From positions 1 to 64,000 of the forward strand of contig NZ_JANUCJ010000001.1 in NCBI RefSeq assembly GCF_024807615.1: a stretch of 64,000 nt of DNA, written 5' to 3'. The notes beneath the pieces are model-generated. The model saw only the letters and a program-made list of their open reading frames with translations. It did no database searches and was not told the origin of the DNA. A program made the position numbers and the translations under genes. This document shows, piece after piece, positions 43,725 to 53,791 of the stretch. The DNA is from Tsukamurella ocularis. GTDB taxonomy: Bacteria > Actinomycetota > Actinomycetes > Mycobacteriales > Mycobacteriaceae. Position 1 is the first letter of the stretch; every line of letters starts with the position of its first letter.

Positions 43725-44873
43725 GTGACCATCAGCACCCGCACAGGCCGGCCCACCGACAGCCTCCCCGGCGATTGGGCCCGGGTTCCCGACGGTGCGC
43801 TGCAGTCGGTCGCGCTCGGCCCGCTGGTCCTCGAGTCCGGTGAGGTCCTCGAGGACGTGACGATGACCTTCCAGCGCTGGGGCACCCCCAACGCGGCCCG
43901 CGACAACGTGCTCCTGACGCTCCACGCCCTCACGGGCGATTCCCACGTCACCGGCCCGGCGGACGACGACCACCGCTCCCCCGGCTGGTGGGACGGGCTG
44001 ATCGGCCCCGGCGCCGCCGTCGACACGGACGAATGGTGCGTCGTCTCCGCGAACGTCCTGGGCGGGTGCTCAGGTTCGACGGGGCCCGCGTCGATCGCGC
44101 CGGACGGCCGCCCCTACGGCTCCCGCTTCCCGGTGATCACGATCCGCGACCAGGTGGAGGCCGAGGCGGCGCTGCTGCGCGCGTTGGACGTGCACGACAT
44201 CGCGTCAGTCGTAGGCGGATCGATGGGCGGTGCGCGAGCCCTCGAGTGGGCCGTCATATACGGCGATTTCCTGCGCTCGGCGCTGGTCCTCGCCGTGGGC
44301 GCCCGCGCCACAGCCGACCAGATCGGCACCCAGACCACGCAGATCGCCGCAATCAAGGCGGATCCGAACTGGCAGGGCGGCGACTACCACGCCAGCGGCG
44401 CGCATCCCGACGCCGGGCTCGGCGTCGCGCGCCGGATCGCGCACCTGACATACCGCACAGAGGTCGAGTTGGACAGCCGGTTCGAGAACCGGCCGCAAGG
44501 CGACGAGGATCCCCGAGCGGGTGGCCGGTACGCCGTGACGTCGTACCTCGAGCACCAGGCCGCGAAGCTGGTGAACCGGTTCGACGCCGGCAGCTACGTG
44601 GTGCTCACCGACGTGCTCAACCATCACGATGTCGGCCGCGGTCGAGGCGGCGTCGAAGCTGCCCTGCGCGGATGCCGGGTGCCGGTCGTGGTGGCCGGGA
44701 TCGATTCCGACCGCCTCTACCCCCTGCGGCTGCAGCGCGAGCTGGCGGAGTCGCTGCCCGGGAGTGACGACCTGGTGATCGTCCACTCCCGCGACGGGCA
44801 CGACGGCTTCCTCACCGAGATGGACGCCGTCGCGGCGCTGCTGCGCCGGACCTTGGAGTTCGCCCGCCGCTGA
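43725..44873 (+). CDS. metX: Homoserine O-acetyltransferase
   Basis: Acetylates homoserine with acetyl-CoA at the entry to methionine synthesis. A 382-residue alpha/beta hydrolase-fold enzyme with nucleophile Ser166 in VGGSMGGAR, Asp in [10 protein letters not shown] and His in [12 protein letters not shown] 43725 follows GAGGAGAGG. It is controlled by a SAM-IV riboswitch. Usually metY/metC (O-acetylhomoserine sulfhydrylase) sits just upstream; here an MFS gene is divergent instead, so the partner enzyme is elsewhere. Confidence 0.96.
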   Translation: MTISTRTGRPTDSLPGDWARVPDGALQSVALGPLVLESGEVLEDVTMTFQRWGTPNAARDNVLLTLHALTGDSHVTGPADDDHRSPGWWDGLIGPGAAVDTDEWCVVSANVLGGCSGSTGPASIAPDGRPYGSRFPVITIRDQVEAEAALLRALDVHDIASVVGGSMGGARALEWAVIYGDFLRSALVLAVGARATADQIGTQTTQIAAIKADPNWQGGDYHASGAHPDAGLGVARRIAHLTYRTEVELDSRFENRPQGDEDPRAGGRYAVTSYLEHQAAKLVNRFDAGSYVVLTDVLNHHDVGRGRGGVEAALRGCRVPVVVAGIDSDRLYPLRLQRELAESLPGSDDLVIVHSRDGHDGFLTEMDAVAALLRRTLEFARR

Positions 44874-44894
44874 GCCGCCGGGCGGAACGTCCCG

Positions 44895-46322
44895 TCAAGG
44901 TGCCGGTTCGGTCACCGTCGGCGCCGCGAGGTCGTCAGTCGGCTGCCCCGGAGTCACCTCCGCCGACGACGGACCCGCCTTCGCCGCTCCGGTGTTCACC
45001 GGATTCGAGCTCGACCCGCCCGCGCCCTGCGCACCGGCCGCCCCGGGGCCGACGAGGCCGTTCCCCGGCGCGGGAAGCGAGGCGTCCGGGCTCGGCGGAT
45101 TCGTGCCGGTACCCTCCGTCGGCGTGCCCGGCGCCGTGGTCCCGGACGGCGACCCTGTCGGGGTTCCGCTCGGGGTACCGGTCGGAATGGTCGGAAGAAT
45201 GGTGGTCGGGAGGGTGCCCGTCGGCGATGTCGGCGGACGGGTCGGCGACGTGGGAACCGGCTGCCGTGTGGTGGTCGGCACCACGGGCGGCGGCGCGAAG
45301 GTCGTCATCGTCGGGGTGACCTCGTCGCCGCGCCCCGGCTCGGGGGGCACAGTCGTGGGCACGACCGGCCGCTCCGGCGGCGGTGACGAGGTGACGGTGG
45401 CGATCGTGGTCTCCGTCGCGGACTCATCCTCCGCTGAGGTCACCGAGTCGGAGGAGGTAGGGACGCCCTGCTCGGTGCTGCGCGCGGCGGGGCCGATGAT
45501 CCCGGTCGCGTACCCCGTCGCCAGCACCGCGCCCGTGAGCGCGGCGACCACGAGCAGCGGCAGGATCGCCGCCGTGAGCCGGACGCTGTGACCGCCCAGG
45601 ACGCCGATTCCGCTCTCGACCAGCGACGACGGTGTGGCGCCCGCGGCCCGGCGGTCCGCCGCGATCAATGCGGCACCTGATGCCGCAATCGTCTCGGGCT
45701 CATCGATGAGGAGAGGCTCGATGCCGGCATCCCGGGAGACCCCGGAGATCGCTTCCCGCACAATTGTGTTCAGCGCACCAGAGCCAACGAGCGCCAGTAC
45801 ATCGGGCGCAGTGGGCGCAGCAGCGGCCGCCGAACGCACGAGTGCGGCGGCGGCGTCGATCGAGGCGATCCCGGCGCTGTCGAGCACGACGGCGCCCGTG
45901 CGCCGCTCCGCGACGACGACACCGTCGCGCACGGTGTAGAGGCGCGTCCCGTCGGCCCCGAGGTCGGCGATGAGCGCCGTCTCGTAACGGGCGATGGAGC
46001 CCCGTTCATCGAGGCCCCGCAGGACGGCGTCGGCCTCGCGAACGATGCCCGCCGCGCGAACGCCGCCGCGCGCACCCAGGCGGACCGACAGCAGATCGCG
46101 TCGCGAACGGACGGTCACCGCGGATACGTCGACATCGCGTTCAGCGTGGCTGGCAAGGAGGTCGAAGCCCGAGGACAGCAGATTGCCGCGGCGGCCGAAT
46201 CGGTACGGTCCGGGATCGATGGTGCGAGCCTCGCGCCCGACGACGTGGCCGTCCTCGATGTCGAGGAGTACGCAGTGCACGGGTCCGGAGCCGACGGAGG
46301 CGCCGAAGGACGAGATCCGCAT
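44895..46322 (-). CDS. Membrane protein with actin-fold-like N-domain and Thr/Pro-rich tail (DUF7159-like)
   Basis: A 475-residue protein. Residues 1-235 look like the Hsp70/actin-like domain of mycobacterial DUF7159 proteins (VHCVLLDIEDGHVV, ADLGADGTRLYTV); a single membrane helix is at about 245-270 (LTAAILPLLVVAALTGAVLATGY); the remaining 200 residues are a low-complexity Pro/Thr/Ser/Gly-rich tail, probably on the wall side. Function unknown. GGAGGTGCC before ATG 46322 supports this start. Convergent with metX, with 21 nt between stop codons. Confidence 0.75.
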   Translation of the reverse strand: MRISSFGASVGSGPVHCVLLDIEDGHVVGREARTIDPGPYRFGRRGNLLSSGFDLLASHAERDVDVSAVTVRSRRDLLSVRLGARGGVRAAGIVREADAVLRGLDERGSIARYETALIADLGADGTRLYTVRDGVVVAERRTGAVVLDSAGIASIDAAAALVRSAAAAAPTAPDVLALVGSGALNTIVREAISGVSRDAGIEPLLIDEPETIAASGAALIAADRRAAGATPSSLVESGIGVLGGHSVRLTAAILPLLVVAALTGAVLATGYATGIIGPAARSTEQGVPTSSDSVTSAEDESATETTIATVTSSPPPERPVVPTTVPPEPGRGDEVTPTMTTFAPPPVVPTTTRQPVPTSPTRPPTSPTGTLPTTILPTIPTGTPSGTPTGSPSGTTAPGTPTEGTGTNPPSPDASLPAPGNGLVGPGAAGAQGAGGSSSNPVNTGAAKAGPSSAEVTPGQPTDDLAAPTVTEPAP

Positions 46323-46379
46323 GGCACCTCCGATCGGATCGCTCGACGAACCGTTACCTGAGCACATCGTACCCGATGC

Positions 46380-46432
46380 CTAAACGTTACATACAAGAAT
46401 AGAAATTTAGAGTTTCGAGTACAAGAGTTGAG
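46380..46432. other. AT-rich intergenic stretch
   Basis: About 50 bp of clearly lower GC than the surroundings, between the DUF3017 stop and the membrane-protein gene. No clear hairpin. It may hold the latter gene's promoter. Confidence 0.4.
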
Positions 46433-46744
46433 CTAGGTGCCGAGCGCCTTGATTCCATACGAGACGAAGAGGATCGCTGCCGCCGCCAGAGCGAGCACGG
46501 TCACGTCGAACCACCTACTCCGTACTCGGAGGAGCCCCTGCCTCCGTTCGGGCATGGTGGCGCGCAGGACCGCGGCGAGAGCCGTTCCCGCGCCGATGAC
46601 GTACAGGCCGCGGCGCCAGTACTCCAGCCCGACCAGGACCATCCCCGTGGTCAGCACTCCGACGACAGCCACGTACCCCGCGTTCGCGATCACGGCGCGC
46701 ACCACGCGGGCGCGCCGGTACTGCTCGACCGCGGGTTCGACCAT
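46433..46744 (-). CDS. DUF3017 small membrane protein
   Basis: A 103-residue protein with three predicted membrane helices (about 18-38, 44-60, 78-98) and a basic loop (MPERRQGLLRVRSRW). Orthologues follow folD in mycobacteria (Rv3355c). Function unknown. Its ATG overlaps the folD stop by one base (TAATG). Confidence 0.85.
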   Translation of the reverse strand: MVEPAVEQYRRARVVRAVIANAGYVAVVGVLTTGMVLVGLEYWRRGLYVIGAGTALAAVLRATMPERRQGLLRVRSRWFDVTVLALAAAAILFVSYGIKALGT

Positions 46745-47610
46745 TAGACCTCGTCCGAACGCACGAGATCGCGCTCCGCGGCGTCGATCACGTTCCCCAG
46801 CAGGAAGGCCCGAGTCAGCGGTCCGACGCCGCCGGGGTTCGGCGAGAGGTGGCCCGCGACCTCGGCGACGTCGGGGGCGACGTCGCCGCGCAAGCCGTCC
46901 TCGGTGCGGCTGACGCCGACGTCGAGCACGGCGGCGCCGGGCTTGACCATGTCGGCGGTGATCAGTCCGGGCACGCCGGCGGCGGCGATCACGATGTCGG
47001 CCCGGCGGACCTCCGCGGCCAGGTCCCGGGTGCCGGTGTGGCACAGCGTGACCGTGGCGTTCTCGGAGCGGCGGGTGAGCAGAAGGCCGATCGGCCGTCC
47101 CACCGTGACACCGCGGCCGACGACCACGACGTGCGCACCGTCGAGCGGGACGTCGTAGCGGCGCAGCAGGTGCACGATGCCGTGCGGGGTGCAGGGCAGC
47201 GGGCCGTCGGCACCGAGCACGAGCCGGCCGAGGTTGGTCGGGTGCAGGCCGTCGGCGTCCTTGGCCGGGTCGATCCGCTCGAGGATCGCGTTCTCGTCGA
47301 TGTGCTTCGGGAGCGGGAGTTGCACGATGTAGCCGGTGCAGGCGGGATCCGCGTTGAGGTCGTCGATCACGGCCTCGAGCTCGGTCTGCGTGATGCCCTC
47401 CGGCAGATCGCGGCGGATCGACTCGATGCCGACCTTCGCGCAGTCGGCGTGCTTGCCCTTGACGTAGGAGCGCGAGCCCGGGTCGTCGCCGACGAGCACG
47501 GTCCCGAGTCCGGGGACTACCCCGCGTGCCCGGAGCGCGGCCACGCGCTCGCGGAAGCTCTCGAAGAGTTCGTCGCGGGTCTTCTTACCGTCCAGTACAA
47601 GCGCCGTCAC
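46744..47610 (-). CDS. folD: Bifunctional methylene-THF dehydrogenase / methenyl-THF cyclohydrolase
   Basis: Interconverts methylene-, methenyl- and formyl-tetrahydrofolate for one-carbon supply. 288 residues with [15 protein letters not shown] (catalytic Lys), [23 protein letters not shown] and the NADP loop [21 protein letters not shown] 47610 is chosen because TATGAT (47618-47623) lies exactly 7 nt before it, giving a leaderless start; ATGs at 47619/47622 lie within the -10 itself. Followed by DUF3017. Confidence 0.96.
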   Translation of the reverse strand: MTALVLDGKKTRDELFESFRERVAALRARGVVPGLGTVLVGDDPGSRSYVKGKHADCAKVGIESIRRDLPEGITQTELEAVIDDLNADPACTGYIVQLPLPKHIDENAILERIDPAKDADGLHPTNLGRLVLGADGPLPCTPHGIVHLLRRYDVPLDGAHVVVVGRGVTVGRPIGLLLTRRSENATVTLCHTGTRDLAAEVRRADIVIAAAGVPGLITADMVKPGAAVLDVGVSRTEDGLRGDVAPDVAEVAGHLSPNPGGVGPLTRAFLLGNVIDAAERDLVRSDEV

Positions 47611-47697
47611 GGCCCACATCATATCGCCCTGGGATCAGCGCGACGATTTCCGCCGGTTCGAGTCGCTTTCGTTCGCCGTCCAACAGATACTGATTCC

Positions 47698-48288
47698 ATG
47701 ACTCATCAGAACCCGCTCCAGCAGGACATCCAGCAGGGCGTCAAGTCGACCTGGCAGGCGATCCTCGCCCTCGGCGTCCTCTCCATCGTCCTCGGCGTCA
47801 TCATCGCGGTGTGGCCCGGACCGACCACCCTGGTCGTCGGCATCCTCTTCGGCGTCTTCCTGCTCCTCACCGGCGCCTTCCAGGTGATCGCCGGCATCCT
47901 CGGCGAGACCCAGCACCGCGTGCTCACGGTGATCAGCGGCGCTCTCGCGCTCGTCCTCGGCGTCTCCTGCTTCCGGGACGACGTGGTCAATTCCGTGGCG
48001 ATCCTCGGTATCTGGATCGGTGTCAGCTGGATCTTCTCGGGCGTCACATCCATCGTGATCGGCCTCTCCGACGCGCAGCTCCCCAGCCGCGTCTGGATCG
48101 TGATCCTGGGCCTGATCAGCCTCGCCGGCGGCGCGGTGCTCATCGCCTCCCCGTTCTCGGTCGAGGTGCTCGTGCTGGTCTCCGGCATCTGGGCCGTCGC
48201 GATCGGCATCGTGCAGGTCATTTCCGCGGTCCAACTGCGCAGCACCGCCAAGCAAGTGCAGCAGCGCGTCTCCGACCTGTTCGGCTGA
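47698..48288 (+). CDS. DUF308 (HdeD-like) membrane protein
   Basis: A 196-residue protein with six predicted helices in two triads (LGVLSIVLGVIIAVWPGPTTLVVGILFGVFLLLTGAFQVI ...), the HdeD/DUF308 pattern. Function unclear; acid resistance is known only for E. coli HdeD. GATACT lies 6 nt before ATG 47698, so it may be leaderless. Confidence 0.85.
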   Translation: MTHQNPLQQDIQQGVKSTWQAILALGVLSIVLGVIIAVWPGPTTLVVGILFGVFLLLTGAFQVIAGILGETQHRVLTVISGALALVLGVSCFRDDVVNSVAILGIWIGVSWIFSGVTSIVIGLSDAQLPSRVWIVILGLISLAGGAVLIASPFSVEVLVLVSGIWAVAIGIVQVISAVQLRSTAKQVQQRVSDLFG

Positions 48289-48337
48289 AGGCCCCACCCC
48301 TTCCGGATGCGGAACACGGATGACAGGATCGTCACCC

Positions 48338-48802
48338 GTGTTCCGCATTCTGTTCTTCGAGCCCCGGATAGCCCCCAACACCGGCAACGCGATCCGCATC
48401 GCCGCCGTCACCGGATGCGAGTTGCACCTGGTCGAGCCGCTGGGCTTCGATCTGTCCGAGCCCAAGCTCCGCCGGGCGGGCCTGGACTACCACGACCTCG
48501 CGCACGTGAGCGTGCACGCCGACCTCGACGCCGCCTGGGCGGCGCTGACACCGAGCACCGTCTACGCGTACACGGCGCACGCGACGCGGCACCACCACCA
48601 GGTCGCGTACGCGCCCGGCGACGTCCTCCTGTTCGGCCCCGAGCCGACGGGGCTGCCGCCGGAGGTCCTCGCGGACCCGCGGATCACCGAGGCACTCCGC
48701 ATCCCCATGCTCGCCGGCCGCCGCTCCCTCAACCTCGCCAACAGCGCCGCGATCGTCGCCTACGAGGCGTGGCGGCAGAACGGTTTCGACGGAGCCCTCT
48801 GA
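48338..48802 (+). CDS. trmL: tRNA (cytidine(34)-2'-O)-methyltransferase
   Basis: Methylates the wobble ribose of leucine tRNAs, using SAM. A 154-residue SPOUT enzyme: FRILFFEPRIAPNTGNAIR (motif 1), LFGPEPTGLPPEV (motif 2) and IPMLAGRRSLNLANSAAIVAYEAWRQ (motif 3, knot). GTG 48338 gives the family's F-R-I-L start; ATG 48320 would add six residues. Corresponds to Rv3366. Confidence 0.92.
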   Translation: MFRILFFEPRIAPNTGNAIRIAAVTGCELHLVEPLGFDLSEPKLRRAGLDYHDLAHVSVHADLDAAWAALTPSTVYAYTAHATRHHHQVAYAPGDVLLFGPEPTGLPPEVLADPRITEALRIPMLAGRRSLNLANSAAIVAYEAWRQNGFDGAL

Positions 48803-48823
48803 CGGCGCCGGACTCCGGCGCCG
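48803..48823. terminator. Bidirectional hairpin between trmL and the hydrolase gene
   Basis: A 9-bp GC stem (48803-48811 with 48815-48823) and 3-nt loop starting at the trmL stop and ending 10 nt before the stop of the convergent gene. Confidence 0.6.
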
Positions 48824-48833
48824 CCCGCCGCGA

Positions 48834-50669
48834 CTAGCCTGTCGGCTCGTTGTATCCGGTCTGGCTGTTGAGCATCGGTCGCAGCTTCGCCGTCTTCTCC
48901 GATGTCCAGCCGGGCGGCTCCAGGATCGCAGCCCAGGCATCCGCGGCGGCCTTGACGTAGCTGTGCCCGTGACCGTCCGGGACGTCGACGGCCACCGCCA
49001 TATCGGCTGAGACCTGCAGGAAGGTCACGATCGGCACCCACGAGACCGAGGACAGCACATCGATCCCGCGCTCTTCGCGCAGCCAGTCCGGCCTGCTGAA
49101 GGCGAGGTCGGGGGTCCACCGGCCGATCGGATCGGACGCGTGCTGGAGGTAGACCACGCGCGGGCTGTTCCACGGGCCCGTCGGCTTCGCGAGATCCTCG
49201 GCGCGGGCGGCGAACCGGACGTTGGCACCCTGCTGGTAGACGGGCAGCCACTCGGGCGAGCCGGCGTCGCGCTGCTCGGTCAGGCGCACCCACATCTCGT
49301 TGTTGAAGGTGGGACCCGAGAAGAGGGCACCGTCGGTCCGCGCGAGCAGATTGTTGAGCGAGAGGAACGGGGCTTCGCCGCCGAAGGAGCCGAGGCTCTC
49401 GCCGAAGACCACGAGCTTGGGCCGCTGCCCCTCAGGCAGGGCCTTGACCCGCTTGTCCACCGCCTCGAACAGCGCCTGGCCGGCATCCAGGGCATTCTGC
49501 TTGTCGACGAGGAAGGACAGCCAGCTCGGCAGGAACGAGTACTGCATGCTGACGATCGCGGTGTCGCCGTTGTACATGTACTCGAGCGCCCCGGCCTCGG
49601 CCTCGTTCACCCAACCGGTACCGGTGGTCATCGCCACCGCGACCACCTTGCGCTGCAGGCCACCCGTGCGCTCCAGCTCCTGCGCGGTCTTCTCCGCGGT
49701 CGCCTGGTACCGGTTGGGGTCGTCGGAGTCCACGGAGCCCAGGCCCGCGTACGTCCGGATCGGCTCCATCGCGGGGGCGCCGTTGAAGGCGGTGAGATGC
49801 TCGACGGTCTGCGCGTTGGAGACGAACATGCGCCCCTGCTTGCCCAGTGACGACCACTCGACCAGGGAGCCCGGGCCGCCCGACCGGAGCGTGCTGGTGG
49901 GCGCGGGCCGATCGGATCCGCCTTCGCGGTTGACCTTCGAGAACGTGCTGTTCATCGCATCCATCGCGCCGCGCACGACGACGCCGTTGATGACGCCGAC
50001 CGACAGGAGCAGCACCAGCCCGACGGCGACCACCGCGGCGACGCGGGGCGGGCAGAAGGTGCCGAGCTTGCCGGCGAGCCATCGCACCAGCGTGCGTACG
50101 CCCTTGCCGACTTCGACGAAGACGTAGAGGAGCACGATCGACAGCACGCCGATCTCCAGGTAGTCGACGAAGCGCAGGTATTCGACGCCCATCAGGTCGC
50201 GCAGTCTGGTCTGCCAGGCGTCGAAGAAGAGAACCATGCCGAAGGTTCCGACGATGCCGATGCCGAGGAGCACCCACCACGCTGTGCGGGGAGCGGGCGG
50301 CGTGGAGTCCTTCGACCGCATGAACCGGACGAGCCAGACCGCGAAGACACCGAACAGGTAGCCGAGCGCGCCCGATCCGCCGCTGACCAGGCTCTGGAAG
50401 AGCGGGCCGCGCGGGAGCAGCGACGGCGTCAAGGAGAGCCATACGAAGACGAGGCCGACCGCGGTACCGGTGAAGGTGTAGCGGTGCGACCACCACGCGC
50501 GGAAGCGGTCGAGCAACGCCGCCGCACCGGATTCTGCGCCCGCCGTCGTGGTCGTCGTGGGCTCCGTTGTGATGGCTTCCGCCGCGGCCGGCTTCGTCCG
50601 CGATGCCGACGTCGCCTCCTCGGCCTCGGTGCCGACCTCGCCCGCCGCGGACTCGACCTCGTCGTTCAT
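48834..50669 (-). CDS. Membrane alpha/beta-hydrolase family protein
   Basis: A 611-residue protein: a Thr/Ala-rich cytoplasmic N-terminus (1-50), a membrane domain with about six helices (65-270), then an extracytoplasmic alpha/beta-hydrolase domain with nucleophile motif VFGESLGSFGGE, ASDPIGRW and the final His in DGHGHSYV. This matches the actinobacterial family of membrane 'alpha/beta-hydrolase' proteins of unknown substrate, possibly lipid esterases. ATG 50669 follows GGGAGGTCGG. It is 31 nt downstream of prpR, so it may be cotranscribed. Confidence 0.85.
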   Translation of the reverse strand: MNDEVESAAGEVGTEAEEATSASRTKPAAAEAITTEPTTTTTAGAESGAAALLDRFRAWWSHRYTFTGTAVGLVFVWLSLTPSLLPRGPLFQSLVSGGSGALGYLFGVFAVWLVRFMRSKDSTPPAPRTAWWVLLGIGIVGTFGMVLFFDAWQTRLRDLMGVEYLRFVDYLEIGVLSIVLLYVFVEVGKGVRTLVRWLAGKLGTFCPPRVAAVVAVGLVLLLSVGVINGVVVRGAMDAMNSTFSKVNREGGSDRPAPTSTLRSGGPGSLVEWSSLGKQGRMFVSNAQTVEHLTAFNGAPAMEPIRTYAGLGSVDSDDPNRYQATAEKTAQELERTGGLQRKVVAVAMTTGTGWVNEAEAGALEYMYNGDTAIVSMQYSFLPSWLSFLVDKQNALDAGQALFEAVDKRVKALPEGQRPKLVVFGESLGSFGGEAPFLSLNNLLARTDGALFSGPTFNNEMWVRLTEQRDAGSPEWLPVYQQGANVRFAARAEDLAKPTGPWNSPRVVYLQHASDPIGRWTPDLAFSRPDWLREERGIDVLSSVSWVPIVTFLQVSADMAVAVDVPDGHGHSYVKAAADAWAAILEPPGWTSEKTAKLRPMLNSQTGYNEPTG

Positions 50670-50700
50670 CCGACCTCCCTGGGATGTGTGTTGCGGGCAA

Positions 50701-52140
50701 TCATGCCCCTTCCCCATCGGATTCGCGGGCAAAGGTGTACGGAATAGCCTCCGCCCGATTCTCGTCCACTTCGATCGGCCTGCCGAGGTGCGGAAAGGCG
50801 CGCTGCGCGCATCGCGGGCGGTCGCACACCTTGCATCCCGCCCCGATCGGGACGAAGGACTCCGGGGCATCGAGCGCGAGGCCCCGCGAGTACACCAGGC
50901 GGTGGGCGTGCACGATGTCGCACCCGAGACCGACCGCGAAATCGCGTCCCTGACCGAGATACCCGGACGACCCGCGATCCGAGGTCGTCCGCGCCACCCA
51001 CAGGTAGGTCCGACCGTCGGGCATCTGCGCGACCTGGGTCCGGATCCGCCCGGGCGAGGCGAAGGTGTCGTGCACCACCCACAGCGGGCAGCCGCCGCCG
51101 ACGCGGGAGAAGTGGAAGGCGGTCGCGGACTGCCGCTTCGAGATGTTCCCGGCCCGGTCGGTGCGCACCAGGAAGAAGGGGACGCCACGCCGGCCGGGTC
51201 GCTGCAGAGTGGAGAGTCGATGGCACACCGTCTCGAAGCCCACTTCGAACCGAACGCCGAGCAGGTCGATGTCGTAACGCAGTTCCTCGGCGGCGCGGAG
51301 GAATCGCTCGTAAGGCAGCACGAGCGCGCCGGCGAAGTAGTTCGCGAGGCCCACCCGCGCCAGCTCGCGCGAGCGGGTGGGCAACGACGCCGATTCCCCG
51401 ACGATCCGGTCCATGACCTCCGATTGCGTGAGAAGCGCTATCTGCGTGGCTATCTGGAACGCGCGCTGCCCGTGATCGAGTCTTCGCGCCAGCGTCAGCA
51501 CGCGGGAATCCCGATCGAAGCTCCTCCGCGGCCCGGGCCGATCGGGCTCGCCGTCGCGGATCCGCACCGTCACCTGGTGTTCGTCCCGCAGCAACCGCGC
51601 GAGCTGCAGATCGAGTCCGCCGATCGTGAGGCCGCGACTCTCGAACAGGTCCTCCGCGGCGCCGTCCAGTTCGGCGATGTGATTGCGGTGGTCGTAGAAG
51701 AAGTCCCGTACGTCCTCGTACGGCGTGGCCACTGCTCCGCCCGCGCCGGCCGCGACGCCCGACGACAGTCGCTCCACCTGCTCCGTCGCTCCGCGTAGCC
51801 GGCGGTGCAGGGCGACCATCGTCCGTGCGACCTCGGGCGACCGCGCCACCAGGTCCTCCACCTCGCCGGGAGTCACCGCCGCTCCGGAGCCACCGTCGGC
51901 CAGGGCGTCCTGCAGGTCGGCGACCAGCCGGGCATCCGACTCCGCCGCGAAGAAGCCGACGTCGAGGTCGAAGGTCGAGTTCAACTTGAGCAGCACCGGA
52001 ACGGACAGCGGGCGCTGGTCGTTCTCGAGCTGGTTGACGTAGCTGACCGACAACTCGAGCGCCTTCGCCAGCGCGGTCTGCGTCAGCCCGCGTTCGTCCC
52101 GCAGGCGCTTGATGCGCGCACCCACGAAGAGCTTCTGCAT
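50701..52140 (-). CDS. prpR: XRE-family acyl-CoA-sensing regulator of propionate metabolism
   Basis: A 479-residue regulator of the PrpR/RamB family: N-terminal helix-turn-helix (GLTQTALAKALELSVSYVNQLENDQRPLS), central IrrE/ImmA-like domain with FLVRTDRAGNISKRQSAT, and a C-terminal cluster GAGCKVCDRPRCAQRAFP, where the three cysteines hold a [4Fe-4S]-type or zinc site in relatives. Mycobacterial PrpR activates prpDC in response to propionyl-CoA. TAGTAT (52148-52153) lies 7 nt before ATG 52140 (leaderless). Divergent from prpDBC-pyc. Confidence 0.93.
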   Translation of the reverse strand: MQKLFVGARIKRLRDERGLTQTALAKALELSVSYVNQLENDQRPLSVPVLLKLNSTFDLDVGFFAAESDARLVADLQDALADGGSGAAVTPGEVEDLVARSPEVARTMVALHRRLRGATEQVERLSSGVAAGAGGAVATPYEDVRDFFYDHRNHIAELDGAAEDLFESRGLTIGGLDLQLARLLRDEHQVTVRIRDGEPDRPGPRRSFDRDSRVLTLARRLDHGQRAFQIATQIALLTQSEVMDRIVGESASLPTRSRELARVGLANYFAGALVLPYERFLRAAEELRYDIDLLGVRFEVGFETVCHRLSTLQRPGRRGVPFFLVRTDRAGNISKRQSATAFHFSRVGGGCPLWVVHDTFASPGRIRTQVAQMPDGRTYLWVARTTSDRGSSGYLGQGRDFAVGLGCDIVHAHRLVYSRGLALDAPESFVPIGAGCKVCDRPRCAQRAFPHLGRPIEVDENRAEAIPYTFARESDGEGA

Positions 52141-52288
52141 TCTGCGAATACTACCCCGCGCGATTTCCACAACCTTCGCAACCAGAGGCTCCGCCGTTCG
52201 CATGATTACGCACGTGCAACAGGTTTCGCTCCAGCACGGTCATGCATAGCGTGTGAATCACCTGATCCCGGTACAAAGGAGACCCGAC
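52141..52288. promoter_or_regulatory. prpR-prpD control region
   Basis: The 148-bp gap holds a prpD promoter, TTTCGC (52224-52229), 17 nt, TAGCGT (52247-52252). TTCGCA boxes occur at 52175-52180 and 52197-52202 (direct repeat, 22 bp apart) and, inverted, at 52143-52148 overlapping the prpR -10. They resemble a GC-shifted form of the TTTGCAAA site of RamB/PrpR. The palindrome GCACGTGC (52210-52217) is a further candidate. Confidence 0.5.
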
Positions 52289-53791
52289 GTGCAGACGCAC
52301 CACGTGCGCACCCACCGCTCAGCTGAGACCTTTCCCCGCGAGGAACATCTCGCGTGGAAGATCGCCCAGGTCGCCGCCGACCCGGTCGCGGTCCCGGACG
52401 ATACCGCGGAGATGGTCGTCAACCGGATCATCGACAACGCGTCGGTGGCAGCGGCCTCGGTGACACGGCGACCGGTCGCCAACGCCCGCGCGCAGGCGGT
52501 CTCGCACCCGTACTCCCCCGGCGCGACGGTCTTCGGTGTACCGGGCCGGTTCTCCCCCGAGTGGGCGGCGTGGGCGAACGGCACCGCCGTCCGCGAGCTC
52601 GACTTCCACGACACCTTCCTCGCCGCGGAGTACAGCCACCCCGGCGACAACATTCCCCCTATCCTCGCGGCGGCGCAGCACCGCGGCTCGACGGGTGCCG
52701 ACCTCATCCGCGGCCTCGCCACCGGCTACGAGATCCAGATCGACCTGGTGCGCGCCGTCTGCCTGCACGAGCACAAGATCGACCACGTCGCGCACCTCGG
52801 CCCGTCCGCCGCCGCCGGCATCGGCACCCTGCTCGGCCTGCCCGCCGAGACGATCTACCAGGCGATCGGCCAGGCGCTGCACACCACGACCGCGACCCGC
52901 CAGTCGCGCAAGGGCGAGATCTCGAGCTGGAAGGCCTACGCACCGGCGTTCGCCGGGAAGATGGCGGTCGAGGCCGTCGACCGCGCGATGCGCGGCGAGG
53001 GCGCACCGTCACCGATCTGGGAGGGCGAGGACGGCGTGATCGCCTGGCTCCTCGGCGGTCCCGAGGCGAGGTACGACGTGCCCCTGCCCGGTCCGGGCGA
53101 GGCCAAGCGCGCGATCCTCGACTCGTACACCAAGGAGCACTCGGCGGAGTACCAGAGCCAGGCCCCCATCGACCTGGCTCGGCGCATGCGCGAGCGCGTC
53201 GGCGACCTGGAGCAGATCGAGAAGATCGTGCTGCACACCAGCCATCACACCCACTACGTGATCGGCACGGGCTCGAACGACCCGCAGAAGTTCGATCCGC
53301 ACGCCTCCCGCGAGACGCTGGACCACTCGGTGATGTACATCTTCGCCGTCGCGCTGCAGGACGGCGGCTGGCACCACGAGCGGTCCTACGCCCCCGAGCG
53401 GTCTCAGCGCCCCGACACCGTCGCACTGTGGAAGAAGATCTCCACCGCCGAGGACCCCGAGTGGACCCGGCGCTACCACTCGCCGGACCCGTCCGAGAAG
53501 GCTTTCGGTGCCCGCGCCGAGATCACGCTCACGTCGGGCGAGGTCATCGTCGACGAACTCGCCGTGGCCGACGCGCACCCGCTGGGCGCCCGTCCGTTCG
53601 CGCGCGAGCAGTACATCGAGAAGTTCCGGATCCTGGCCGACGGGGTGATCGAGAGGACCGAGCAGGACCGCTTCCTCGACGTCGCGCAGCGCACCCCGAG
53701 CCTCGCCGCCGGCGAGCTCGATCAGCTCACCTTCACCGTCTCCGACGAGGTACTCGCTCGCACGCCGAAGCTCGCCCCAGGACTGTTCTGA
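52289..53791 (+). CDS. prpD: 2-methylcitrate dehydratase
   Basis: Dehydrates 2-methylcitrate to 2-methyl-cis-aconitate in the methylcitrate cycle. 500 residues of the MmgE/PrpD family: [68 protein letters not shown] 52289 is chosen for its strong AAAGGAG 7 nt upstream. First gene of prpDBC-pyc; joined to prpB by TGATG. Confidence 0.95.
   Translation: MQTHHVRTHRSAETFPREEHLAWKIAQVAADPVAVPDDTAEMVVNRIIDNASVAAASVTRRPVANARAQAVSHPYSPGATVFGVPGRFSPEWAAWANGTAVRELDFHDTFLAAEYSHPGDNIPPILAAAQHRGSTGADLIRGLATGYEIQIDLVRAVCLHEHKIDHVAHLGPSAAAGIGTLLGLPAETIYQAIGQALHTTTATRQSRKGEISSWKAYAPAFAGKMAVEAVDRAMRGEGAPSPIWEGEDGVIAWLLGGPEARYDVPLPGPGEAKRAILDSYTKEHSAEYQSQAPIDLARRMRERVGDLEQIEKIVLHTSHHTHYVIGTGSNDPQKFDPHASRETLDHSVMYIFAVALQDGGWHHERSYAPERSQRPDTVALWKKISTAEDPEWTRRYHSPDPSEKAFGARAEITLTSGEVIVDELAVADAHPLGARPFAREQYIEKFRILADGVIERTEQDRFLDVAQRTPSLAAGELDQLTFTVSDEVLARTPKLAPGLF

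Noticed and set aside
52210-52217. GCACGTGC as a GlxR/CRP site
   Set aside because: It lacks the TGTGA-N6-TCACA pattern; it is listed only as an unassigned palindrome.
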